This document shows positions 1-8,859 of a DNA stretch of 12,884 bases, in pieces. The notes beneath the pieces are model-generated. The model was not told the DNA's origin and did no database searches. It was given only the letters and a program-made list of their open reading frames with translations. The position numbers and the translations under genes were made by a program. The stretch covers positions 1 to 12,884 of the forward strand of contig CAJVPP010003001.1 in the NCBI GenBank assembly GCA_910592005.1, written 5' to 3'. Origin of the DNA: Funneliformis mosseae. Taxonomy: Eukaryota; Glomeromycota; Glomeromycetes; Glomerales; Glomeraceae. Positions within the stretch are counted from its first letter, which is position 1, and every line of letters starts with the position of its first letter.

Positions 1-64
1 CATAATAAATAAGTACTTTAAATTAAAGGTATGTAGGATAATTTTGACTCAAAACTCAACTTGA

Positions 65-840
65 CTCGACTCATTAGAAACATTATTTAAACCCACTCAA
101 TTTAAAAATTATTTTGCTCCTTTTAAACTAGTTAGACCCATCTTTGCTAATGATGATAAATGCATATTTGATTCTAAGAATCCCTAACTGTTTGCTAACA
201 AAACTTGTTTTATCAAACCCCATTCAATTATAACAAACCTTATAACTTATTCTTAAATGATTTGATTTAATTTATGCTAATAAATTCTGGTCAGATCAAG
301 TAGAAGATAATTATCTATCACCAAAATAACAAAGAGACAATCAATCTAATTGGGAATCATCTGACACCACAAAAATTATGTTCAAATTGGATACATTCAC
401 AGAAACTCTTGTTAAAATCCATAATGATCTCACTTTCACAGTTTATCATCTCAATACTATTGAACGTCATCTAAATATCTTCACATTTACCTCTAAAAAA
501 GTTGTGAAATTAAATGCTATCAACAAAGGCAAGGAGAAAGCTGACATGAAGACTGATGATCTAGTATAAAGAGAGTGTAGATATCTCTAAATCTAAAATT
601 ACAGAATATGAAAATAAAATTGAATAGCTTACTCAAAAAAATGAGAAACTACGTCTAAACAACAAGCAAAATATTGAAAAACTTAATATCGTATTTGAAG
701 CTGTTGCTTATATTCAAAAATTTGTATATAGAAAATTTAACAAATCACTCAACGTACCTATTCCTCAATTGATCAAACCAGGTGCTATATGGATTAATGA
801 AAATGGCTCTAGTTCTGCCTACCTTGACCTTTTTTTTTAA
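65..840 (+). pseudogene. LINE ORF1-like protein remnant with coiled coil
   Basis: Three frame segments can be chained. The first (about 65-250) reads LDSLETLFKPTQFKNYF and continues through VRPIFANDDKCIFDSKNP, a stop, then LFANKTCFIKP. The second (about 275-569) contains YANKFWSDQVEDNYLSP and, from the ATG at 378, MFKLDTFTETLVKIHNDL. The third (568-840) starts KESVDISKSKITEYENK, passes a TAG at about 625 and ends in SSSAYLDLFF. The third segment is rich in E, K, N and L at heptad spacing (KITEYENKIE...LTQKNEKL), so it looks like a coiled coil, as in many LINE ORF1 proteins that bind element RNA. In-frame stops and a +1 shift near 568 break it. No zinc knuckle or RNA-recognition motif was seen. 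Its place directly before the nuclease domain supports the ORF1 role, but the function is inferred from position. Confidence 0.65.
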
Positions 841-894
841 TCAATTTATATGAACTTAACAAATAATTATACAAAACGCAAATACACTTTCTCT

Positions 895-1600
895 TTTTTT
901 AATATTGTAACTCATAATATTCGTTCTTTATTAGATTCACTCAAATAACAAATTTTATTCAATTTTTACTTTATTAATCATTTAGACATTATTGTATTAT
1001 AAGTAACAAATTTTACTACATTATTTTATTACTTCTCCCTAAAAAAAATCTGCAATAATAATTTTGTACCATTCTTTTTCATTGATTTAGATACTTGACA
1101 CTCTAGTTTTGACGTAAGATTTTTCATTAAGAAATACCTTGCTGACCATATTTTTCATCATTTATCTTACTTTAATTGAATTTTTTGTCTTAACTTTTAA
1201 TTTAAAAACAAAAGCAAATTTTATATTATCAACGTTTACCTATCTAGTTTTGATAAACCTTTTCATTTAAAAACAATTTAATAAATATGTACTCTTTATA
1301 CGAAGCTATTTGTGCTAACTTTTTTTTTATTACTTTAGGTAATTTTAATATTGGTTCATCTAGATTTCATAACTTTCGCATTCGCAATGATTTATTAATT
1401 GTATAACTAACAATAATTTTATCAGCACCTATGATTTGTCAAATTAATCAAAAATATTAATGATCTCTATACATATGTTTAAGGTTAACGATTGATTATA
1501 TTTTATCACTCCATCTTTACTTTCTAATTTTAACAACCATCAAGTCATTCTTGTAGACACTTTGATCTCAGACCATTATATAGTATCTGCTTTTATTGCC
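895..1600 (+). pseudogene. LINE ORF2: broken APE-type endonuclease (EEP) domain
   Basis: This is the domain that would nick target DNA to start target-primed reverse transcription. The N-terminal strand reads FNIVTHNIRSLLDSL from 898, matching the N-x-R start of the family. The central part reads YIINVYL near 1224, followed by a frameshift near 1310 and then LGNFNIGSSRFHNF from 1335. The family motif there is GDFN; here codon 1341-1343 is AAT, so the metal/phosphate-site aspartate is replaced by asparagine. The C-terminal SDH motif (TCA GAC CAT, 1568-1576) is kept in the stretch LISDHYIV. Stops include TAA where a Gln is expected at about 946 (SLK-stop-QIL). The region just before SDH (about 1488-1510) resembles the usual IDYIF strand in a shifted frame. 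The domain identity is clear; it cannot be active as it stands. Confidence 0.85.
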
Positions 1601-2164
1601 TTTGTTTCTATCAACCTAAGTTTCAACAACATCTTGATGATGAAAAAACTTGTTTTCCTATATCAGGATATATCAGATAAAGATTTGTCTACCCTTGCTG
1701 ATGCTATTGATGCTCGATGTAATAAATCAAAACTAGTTTCTGTAAACCTCGATAACATTTCTAATGTTTATAAAGTTAATTTTATATGGGATCTTCTCTA
1801 AAAAGCCATTATAGACACAGCTTTAAAACATATTCTTAATAAATATATCTCTCATCATACTCATAATATCAGGCCCAAACTGCTTAAATTAATTTACAAA
1901 TGTATTAAATTGCTTTATAAACTCGAATGCTATTCCAAATCTTGTCTTTTCAGTAGAATTTATGATATTAAATGAGATTAATTGTTTGATAAAACCTCAC
2001 ATTTTGCTATGAATTATGATATTACCTTACCTACATTAACTGCATATTCTTTGAATTTCTTATCAATGACAGCTCCTGCTTTCAAAGATCTTAAAAAAGT
2101 ACTAATATTTGTCACAAAAATACAAGAAACAGAATATAAAGCAAAATCTATTCAACTATTCTCC
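1601..2164 (+). pseudogene. LINE ORF2: linker between endonuclease and reverse transcriptase
   Basis: The frame that carries SDH stays open to the TAA at 1799, reading LYQDISDKDLSTLADAIDAR and YKVNFIWDLL. After that stop the same frame continues with KAIIDTALKHILNKYISHH, RPKLLKLIYKCIKLLYKLE and SCLFSRIYDIK. It meets stops near 1973 and 1979, then stays open again (1982-2167: FDKTSHFAMNYDITLPTL...). The composition, basic and helical, fits the poorly conserved spacer between nuclease and polymerase in LINE ORF2 proteins. No catalytic motif is expected here and none is seen. It is included because it shows that the nuclease and polymerase halves belong to one polypeptide. Confidence 0.7.
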
Positions 2165-3771
2165 TAAACAGATACATTAATTATAATAGCCTTGAAAAAG
2201 AATTACTTACAGATCCTACTGATGTTAAAAAAGAAACAGCTCAACATTTCCAACAAGTCATCAGCTTGAGATACTCTAATCTATTAATCTCAGATTTATG
2301 GAAAAATGAATATGCTCTATTAGATAATATTAATCTCATTATCTATGACCTTCTTATACAACCCTCTACTAAAGAAGAATAGTCTGACATCATTAATTCT
2401 CTACCTAATGGTAAAGCTTTTGACCTGTCAAAAATATTAAATGAAATGCTAAAACACCTTGACTCCTTTATTTTTAAATGTTTTTAAAGAATTACATGTT
2501 ACTGTTTAATTTGTAACCTGATACTTTATAGATAGAACTTAGTTTTTATATACCCAATTTCCAAACTAAAACCATGAAAATTTAACCTAAACTATACCTG
2601 ACCAATTATTTTATTAGAATGTCTGAGAAAAGCTCTTATTAAGCTTATTAATAGTAGACTTCTCATCATACTAGCCAAATACAACATTCTAAAAAGTAAC
2701 AACTTTGCAAGTCTTTTCTTCAGAAGCACTTTTAAATTCATAAACATTTTTGATAATATTAAATATAATGTATCATTTCACTATAATAATCTTTGAATTC
2801 TTTTTTAAGACATATCAAAAGTGTACTACAGAGTTAATCTAGAGATACTAATTCGGGCTTTACTTAGATTACATTTTCTTATGTTTTTTATTCATCTCAT
2901 AATTTTTACGATTTAATCAAATTTTTACTGTTTTTAGTAATATTGATACTTACTATATCCTTTTAGGAATAGATCAAAGAGAAATTATTTCACCTATTTT
3001 GTGATACATATATTACAATTCTTTATTATGTAAAATTCAAAATTCATCTTAAGGATACACTCAAAGTATTAATTAGAGAAAAGATATAACCAAATGGTTT
3101 ATTAATCAATTTTCAAATTATATTTCAGTATTTGCTTACATGAATGATACCCTCTGGATAAGTAATTTTAGGTAGATCTCCAAAATATAATGATTATTGC
3201 AGATTTGTTCTATATTTTAAACAGTATTCAAGTAAATTAGGATAAGTTAGTTTTGATGACGAATATTAAAACTCTAGTATTGTTAACTTTGTATTTAATA
3301 ACAAGAATATTTGACTTTCACCACTCTTCTGTAAAGACTTCACTCGCTTTCTTGGAGTTTGAATATCACTCTTTGATAATACAATGTACATTAAAAACTA
3401 AGTCTTAACAGGATTCAAAAAAGTTAAAAACATATTGAATAAGAAATGGCTTACAGCAAAACAAATTGTTGCAGTTTTTAAACTCAGTAATTATTTCACA
3501 AATTATTTATAAAACCAAGTTAACCTTTTTACTAGCAACATTTTGCAACATGATGATGACTTTTTTTAGAGCCTTCTTCGAAAATAAACTCTGTCTAACT
3601 AAATTCTTATCAGCTCCTATTATTTATTTTATCTTTGAATACAATTTGACCCATCTTTATGATAAACAAATATTAGCCAAATTTTCTGATTTATTAAAAA
3701 TAATCAATAATATCATTCTACTGAGAAATACCGCTAGATTGAGAATCATGCAACTTCAACTTCTAGAATAG
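2165..3771 (+). pseudogene. LINE ORF2: broken reverse transcriptase domain
   Basis: Recognisable blocks follow in order. The N-terminal part (2172-2460) reads SLEKELLTDPTDVKKETAQHF and LPNGKAFDLSKILNEMLKHL. Block 1-2 (2611 on) reads LLECLRKALIKLINSRL and KYNILKSNNFASLF. Motif A starts at 2809: DISKVYYRVNLEILIRALL, keeping the catalytic aspartate. Motif B starts at 2966: GIDQREIISPIL, where the conserved Gly after Gln is Arg (AGA, 2978). Motif C at 3134-3154 reads AYMNDTLWIS, so the first aspartate of YMDD is Asn (AAT, 3143-3145). The thumb carries RFLGV near 3340 and LNSVIISQIIYKTKLTFLLA from 3472. TAG at 2380, TGA at 2794, TAA at 2806 and TGA at 3002 stand where Trp or Gln are expected. Frameshifts fall near 2470-2610, 3060-3120 and 3470. 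Confidence 0.92.
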
Positions 3772-4523
3772 TTACATTTATCACCAATCACCAGTTGGCC
3801 CTATTATAATCCTTCTAATTTTAAAGACTGGTGATTAGCTTTTCTTTCAGCAGTCAAATTAAATAGTCTTACTTTTGAAAAATATTTAGATAAACATTTT
3901 GATCTTTTTCAAATTATAGGCTATTCTTTACCTATTTCATCTATTTTACCCACAAATGTTTACAAAAAGTCTATTAAAAATATCTGCATCCTCTCAATCA
4001 TGTTTGTGAACTAACTTACCTTAATAGATAGGCGTTATCTCCTTATATCATTTGATATCAATTGGCTTTTTAACACAAATATTTTATGTATAAATTGGTT
4101 TCAAAATTTAGAGTCACAACTTTTATCTTACATCTTCTTTAGAAATATAATGATAACTTATCTACTACACTCATTGATTTGTGACCTACTTTTAACAATA
4201 ATTTAATTAAAAGAAAATTATAATAATAATCCCACTTTTGTGGTTATTTGGTCTAACTAATTTTAACTTATATAATTAGAAAAGTCTGAGCTATCAATAA
4301 TGACATAATATATGTATAATATTATATAGTCACGTATAACTCAATTTTAAAATGGATGTTAATTCATATAACAGATGTAACTTTTTTAATCTTACAACAA
4401 TTTCACAAATATTCAAAAAAATTTTCACAGTTTCTATGCTTTGAATTTCCAGTTCAATTTTATATAAAAATTAAAATCCAATACAATAAATATATAGAAT
4501 AGAAATCCAGTCTTTCTGATCTT
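3772..4523 (+). pseudogene. LINE ORF2: connector from thumb to RNase H
   Basis: The thumb frame can be followed through stops to about 4230: LHLSPITSWPYYNPSNFKDW, a TGA at 3832-3834 right after TGG, then LAFLSAVKLNSLTFEKYLDK and LFQIIGYSLPISSILP, and later LTLIDRRYLLISFDINWLF. The TAG at 3769-3771 and the TGA at 3832-3834 look like former Gln and Trp codons. From about 4230 to 4523 the reading is much poorer and no frame stays open. No catalytic motif is expected in this part of the protein. Continuity of one frame over more than 700 bases across only a few stops is the main evidence that it was coding. Confidence 0.65.
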
Positions 4524-5225
4524 ATGCTATGGGAGGTTATGTTTTTTAAACTAACTAATCCTTACCAATACTTATCAAGGCCTATACCAGATCTAACCAT
4601 TTTGCTCTTTGATGTTTATTTAATTAAATTATTTGACATTCATAAATCTAACTTTACTTCTGTTGCTTCTCTTCAATTTTATACAAATGGTTCTCTCATC
4701 TTCTTAGGTTTCTCAAACTGCTAGTTGAGTATTACGTAGTTATAAACTGATTCAAATTGGCTAACACTTTCTTTCAACGCTATTCTTTTATCATCAAATC
4801 ATTCTTCCACTTTTGCTAAAATTGTTACTATATTAGCTGCAATGTATGCTTCACCTCCTAATTCTATTATTAAAATCTGTACTGATTTACAAGCTGCTAT
4901 CTCCTCTTTTTATAAACTTTCCTTCCTTTTTTATGATTTCTTATCTATTAATCCTGCTTTCAAATACCATATTTTTATATTTGGTCAATATTATTTAGCC
5001 TTATTGCACAAAATAACATTTTCATTTTGTTTACTAAAGTACAAGCTCACAGTGATGATCCTATCCTCTTAATAATACTGTTGACAAATTAGCAAAACAA
5101 ATCCCTGTTCAACCATTATCCATCAACAAAGAACATCTAGATCTAGACTACTATTTCTGCCACAACTCCATTCCAATTATAGCTTCTCATTATCTCTTTA
5201 TTAAAAACAAAATCCAAGCTATCTA
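4524..5225 (+). pseudogene. LINE ORF2: broken RNase H domain
   Basis: RNase H would remove element RNA from the RNA/DNA hybrid. Strand 1 reads SVASLQFYTNGSLIFLG; the family motif is YTDGS, and here the first catalytic aspartate is Asn (AAT, 4686-4688). The next block reads ILAAMYASPPNSIIKICTDLQAAISSF (about 4830-4907), with the TDxQ aspartate kept at 4884-4886. The glutamate-bearing helix that should come just before is not recognisable. The last block, in a shifted frame, reads FTKVQAHSDDP (His codon 5048-5050) and, after another shift, NNTVDKLAKQ (5071-5100). A stop follows IKNKIQAI at about 5224. Order and spacing match RNase H type I domains carried by some LINE clades. At least two frameshifts and the D-to-N change make it inactive. 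Confidence 0.85.
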
Positions 5226-5968
5226 AGCAGACTCCCTACTCTCACTTTCTCATCTAAGCAAAAATATTATGATAAACCTATAGATTAGTCTCTTCTCTTC
5301 AAGATTCTGAATGACAAAAAGTCTTCTCGTAAAACATCCTTTATAGGCTGTTTCAAAAAGAAATTTAAAATTAAAATGTTGCTTCAAATGCTTTCTACTT
5401 TAAAAGTAGTTTATTCTCAAATCCCTAACATATATACCTTACCATGATGTTTTTAGTATCACTCTCAAAATGAAGACTTTGAGCACCTATGGCTATGTTC
5501 TAATAATGAACTAAACATTCAAATTTAATTGCTTTACATAAATTAATATTTATCACTTAACTTAAAGAATTAAATACTTTTAAAGATGATTCACTTATTC
5601 AAGAAATATCATCAGATTCTATCTGGAATTCATCACCTATCTCAACTGATTTTTGGTTTCTTGACTTACTTAAAGGTATTATACCTCTATTTCTATCAGA
5701 TAAAGTAATAGCTTGCTTGTCTACTAAAAGTTTATTGCACAGCCTTTTATCTTCACTTTATCATGACATTTCCACATCTTGTTATGAAATAAAAACAAAA
5801 AGAAACGCTGCTCTTAATGAATGGAAAATTGCTAATAATATTGAAGAAAATTATACTATCCCTTGGGTCTTCTCAGATTTTCCATACTTCTTTCCTCTTC
5901 TTTTAACATCAAATCTTGCATCCTTTATAGCTGCTATTACATATAGCTTTTATTGGTCAAATTTTTAG
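5226..5968 (+). pseudogene. LINE ORF2: C-terminal region with zinc-binding remnant
   Basis: This is the tail of the LINE ORF2 polypeptide. A Cys/His cluster at 5448-5498 reads C-F-stop-Y-H-S-Q-N-E-D-F-E-H-L-W-L-C; the usual pattern would be C-x-x-C...H-x-x-x-C, and the second Cys position is TAT (Tyr), one G-to-A step from TGT. Downstream, about 5625-5968 reads TDFWFLDLLKGIIPLFLSDK, then IACLSTKSLLHSLLSSLYHD, then CYEIKTKRNAALNEWKIANN, and ends at a TAG (5966-5968). A final segment with Arg-Asn after a Cys-Tyr-Glu-Ile block is what I expect at the C terminus of this LINE group in Glomeromycotina; that comparison is from memory of the family pattern. Nothing after 5968 looks coding. Confidence 0.7.
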
Positions 5969-6203
5969 AATAGCAATAATTACACCCTTCCTTTTAGATG
6001 TTTGATAACTGTATAATAGTTTAGTTTAGTTTAAGTTTCTTTTCTATTTTCTTCTTATAGTTTAATTTGGTAAAGTGTAAAGTTTGTATTGATAAAGTAA
6101 TTAAGCTTATAAATTAATTTATAGATATTTATGTATTTTTTATTCTATTATATGTACTTAGTATTATATAAATTTAATTAAGATCATATAAAACTGCTGC
6201 ACT
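5969..6203. other. LINE 3' flank / 3' UTR, non-coding
   Basis: No coding signal is seen. It contains a short tandem run, three to four AGTTT units at 6018-6036. Some LINEs end in short tandem repeats, so this may be the element's 3' tail. I could not find a target-site duplication for the LINE, partly because its 5' end is not resolved. Confidence 0.4.
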
Positions 6204-6229
6204 AAAAAAAAATTTGTCAGGATATAATT
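6204..6229. repeat. Left copy of direct repeat (target-site duplication of the SINE-like element)
   Basis: A run of 9 A, TTT, G, then TCAGGATATAATT. The matching copy is at 7077-7103 and differs only by A-run length and one inserted G. Thirteen bases at the 3' end (TCAGGATATAATT) are identical. The tRNA-like head begins immediately after this copy. Confidence 0.7.
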
Positions 6230-7076
6230 GGATTAGCAATCCTAGCTTAATCTGTAAAATGTAAGTTCTTATTGTAGATTACACTGCGATAGTCACAGGT
6301 TTAAATCTCAGCTAAGGCATAAAACTAGATGATTTTTATAAGAATTTTATATGTAATTGAATATGTGAATATTTAGACTAATAAATATTAGATACTGATC
6401 AATTGATCTATTGATTGATATTAATCATATCTAAATACTGGGTTTAAAGAATATATAGATGTAAATGAAGTCAGAGATCAACAGAAACTTGGTTTTTGCT
6501 GATAAGTCTATAATAGATACTATCTCATGTCTTCAAATTCAGGACCCTTACATAAGTAAGAAAGTGATTAATTAGTAATTAGTAGATTTGAATTCATCAT
6601 AAGAAAGTGTAATGCTTAAAGTAATAATAGATTGCATTGTACGTTGCAGTATCTTTTAAATCAAATCATTACTAGGATTAAAGGTTGGATTTAATTTCTA
6701 GGCGAATTTGATACTATAGATACAAAACTACTATCTATATAAAGAACCTGATTCCACAATCTCAGTAGTCATTAATAGGGTAAAATCCTATAAATTAGAT
6801 TGATAAAAATAGAGCCTGACAAGCTTTATAGGTGAAGTGAGCCTTCTATCTAAAGGTGATATTATCTAATAAGGTCTAATAAGCCTTATGATATAAGAAT
6901 AAACTGTTGCAAAATAGTCTATACTAGATGATAATCATATAGAAATATACTTCTAAGTGGGTTACTATACATTTTAAATAGTATCAGGAACTTAAAAAAA
7001 TTACTTAACGTAAGATAACACTTTTCTAATTATGATATGCCCTCTACTAACTCTCTAGCTGCTATATATTAATAGT
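6230..7076 (+). mobile_element. tRNA-derived SINE-like insertion
   Basis: The first 90 bases look like a degraded tRNA gene: a pol III A box (TAGCTTAATCTG, 6243-6254) and a B box (GGTTTAAATCTC, 6298-6309), about 43 bases apart. Between them a small stem (ACT/AGT around 6282-6293) sits where a variable arm would be. The tRNA-like part starts exactly at the end of the left direct repeat. The body from about 6320 to 7076 is non-coding, and the insertion ends at an A-rich stretch merging into the second direct repeat. This is the architecture of SINEs moved by a LINE through target-primed reverse transcription. At about 850 bp it is longer than most SINEs, so it may be a composite or contain another insertion. 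The acceptor stem no longer pairs well, so it is not a working tRNA gene, and the parent tRNA was not identified. Confidence 0.6.
6243..6309 (+). promoter_or_regulatory. Internal RNA polymerase III promoter (A and B boxes), degraded
   Basis: The A box at 6243-6254 matches TRGYNNARNNGG except for the penultimate base. The B box at 6298-6309 matches GGTTCGAATCC with C-to-T/G-to-A type changes in the core. Spacing is within the usual range for tRNA genes. It is likely weakened by decay. Confidence 0.5.
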
Positions 7077-7103
7077 AAAAAAAAAAATTTTCAGGATATA
7101 ATT
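7077..7103. repeat. Right copy of direct repeat (target-site duplication)
   Basis: A run of 11 A, TTT, then TCAGGATATAATT. It matches 6204-6229. The T/A-rich start fits the preferred nick site of LINE endonucleases. Confidence 0.7.
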
Positions 7104-8234
7104 CAAGATTTGAACTTTAAAATAAATACAAAATCATATTTCTAATATTTGTAATTGATGAGTTATAGCCATTCAAATGTAACTAATTACATTTGCATTT
7201 TTTTTATTGTCTATTGTAAGTTCAAATTTTTAATTTTCAATAATTTATTATATATTTATTTTAAAATAATAACTTATTTAAGTATATATTTTTATAATAA
7301 AATTATGATATAAATAATTTTAAATATACAGGTAACTTTGCTTGTAAATATTTGAAAAAATAATATTATATTTATTTTAGTTAATTATTAATTATCTTTC
7401 AATACTTTATTAATATTAAAATATAAATTTATAAAATTTATAAAAAAAAAAAAATAACTTTTATTTTTATATAAAATTTATTATATAAATATTTTTATTT
7501 TTTTTATAAATTATGAATTAATTTATATATTAAAATTACAAATTTAAACTTTTTTTTTTATAAATTTATCTTTTAATTTATTTATTTATAAATTTATAAG
7601 TAATTTTATTTATTAATTGAACTTATTTTTAATAAATATTTTTAAAATATGATATTAAAAATTAATATTTTATTATAAATTTTTAATATATTTTAATACT
7701 AATTAATTTTGATATTATTAAAATTAATTACATTAATTTAAATTTATTATAAATTATTAAAAAAATAATTATAACTGTCAAAATACAATTTAAGTAATAA
7801 TTTATTAATTTATATTAAAGTATATTTTTTAAGTAAAATTAAAAAAAGTAATTAATTAATAATTTTTAAAAATAAATATATAACTAGAAAATGGTGACTG
7901 TTCTAGTTTAAAGCATAATTTCTGATAATATTTATAAAAAAATAATAATATATTAATTTTTTAGTATTTAATTTTTGTAAAATACATATGATATAATATT
8001 AGTAATATAACATTCTATTAGGTGGTTAATATATAAAACAAAATAATATTGCATTTAATATACCTAATATTTAATTATTTTTTATTATGCTTTAGACAAT
8101 TATTTTTAATAAGATATAATAAATTAATAAATAAATATATATATTATATTATTAATCAGTATTAAATATATTATTTAATTCTATAAGAAATTTGTATACA
8201 AAAATTTATATGAAAATAATGCATTTTTTGATAT
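7104..8234. other. Extremely A+T-rich low-complexity DNA, no gene
   Basis: Almost all of this stretch is A and T with long runs of each (for example around 7441-7453, 7498-7506 and 7551-7560) and almost no CG dinucleotide. No reading frame, tRNA or hairpin of note stands out. It may be old transposon DNA eroded beyond recognition, or a structural A+T-rich domain; the sequence does not decide. Confidence 0.7.
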
Positions 8235-8292
8235 TGTAAATGACGTTGTGATGGGTAAAATTTTAGATAGATTTAATTGATAGAATAGGAAG

Positions 8293-8390
8293 TCAATTTT
8301 ATTGCCATGTAGATATAGATCATAGATGTCCATTTAGTTGCCTGCAGATCTGGCAACTTTATTGCCTAACAAAATAGCAACTTTATTTCC
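8293..8390 (+). repeat. Threefold GCAACTTTATTGCC-type motif with an inverted repeat
   Basis: Copies lie at 8293-8306 (TCAATTTTATTGCC), 8353-8366 (GCAACTTTATTGCC) and 8377-8390 (GCAACTTTATTTCC). AGTTGCC (8336-8342) and GGCAACT (8352-8358) form a perfect 7-base inverted repeat around CTGCAGATC. The cluster sits just upstream of the TATA box at 8433, a position that suggests protein-binding sites. Confidence 0.55.
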
Positions 8391-8432
8391 TTTGATATAT
8401 TTAGTTTAGTTTATTTTATTATTTATTCAACA

Positions 8433-8440
8433 TATATAAA
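8433..8440 (+). promoter_or_regulatory. TATA box in the LTR-like island
   Basis: TATATAAA followed by TATCCC, within the putative LTR. A TATA match alone is weak in such A+T-rich DNA; its place between the repeated motif and an AATAAA signal gives it some weight. Confidence 0.3.
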
Positions 8441-8859
8441 TATCCCTGTATTTTCTTTGAGACTCAGCACTGACAAGATAATAATCTTTTAGGTACTGAA
8501 CTTATATTATATTAATAAAGGAGTATAATTAACTAAGTATAAAACTTATTCTTCGCAAACCCTTAGAAATTGTTATACATTATCTGTGATCCTTTGCATT
8601 CATGCAATCCTTTTTGTTAGATAACTTATTATATGATATTGTATTGATTCGCTGTATTGACTTGAAGTCTCTAAAGCATAATCTCTAAAATATTTTTGAG
8701 TTATCTTTGTGTTTATTTTGTATTTATCTCACATGTTTATTATTGAGAATAATCCTTCGACATTATTGTAAATCCTCACCTGTGATTCCTTGAGTAATTG
8801 TCTTAGTTTTATTTACTCCTTTTGAGATTTTATTTGAAGTTACGAAACCCAATGTAACA

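Larger units (their letters stand above)
62..5968 (+). mobile_element. Decayed, nearly full-length LINE (non-LTR retrotransposon)
   Basis: Conceptual translation across stops and frameshifts gives, in order: an ORF1-like region with a coiled coil, an endonuclease/exonuclease/phosphatase domain (HNIRS, G-N-F-N, SDH), a reverse transcriptase (DISK motif A, GIDQ motif B, YMND motif C), a thumb/connector, an RNase H (YTNGS, TDLQAAI, KVQAH, NNTVDKLAK) and a C-terminal zinc-binding piece (EDFEHLWLC). This order is that of LINEs with an APE-type nuclease and an RNase H, and no LTRs flank it. At about 5.9 kb it is close to the full length expected for such an element. The 5' end may lie before the window, because coding similarity starts almost at the left edge. 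A short (AGTTT)n run at 6018-6036 may mark its 3' tail. The element cannot be autonomous: it has dozens of stops and several frameshifts. The LINE assignment is secure; the exact clade is not assigned. Confidence 0.9.
8235..8859 (+). mobile_element. Possible solo LTR remnant (weak)
   Basis: A higher-complexity island of about 625 bp lies between two A+T-rich deserts. It can be bounded by TGT at 8235 and ACA at 8859, the TG...CA ends of LTRs. Inside, in LTR-like order, are a threefold repeated element (8293-8390), a TATA box (TATATAAA, 8433-8440) and an AATAAA signal (8514-8519). Against it, the flanking five bases (GATAT and GTGTA) do not match, so there is no target-site duplication. The ends were chosen by eye, and no second LTR or gag-pol sequence is present. 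It could instead be part of another non-coding repeat. Confidence 0.35.

Noticed and set aside
378..569. 63-codon open frame as an independent gene
   Set aside because: It continues on both sides, across stops and shifts, into the LINE ORF1-like remnant, so it is a fragment of that pseudogene.
3466..3771. 101-codon open frame as an independent membrane protein
   Set aside because: Its hydrophobic look comes from the reverse transcriptase thumb; the same frame continues past the TAG at 3769-3771 with matching LINE sequence.
6230..6323. Functional tRNA gene
   Set aside because: A and B boxes are present but the acceptor and T stems do not pair, and the sequence sits inside a repeat-flanked insertion.
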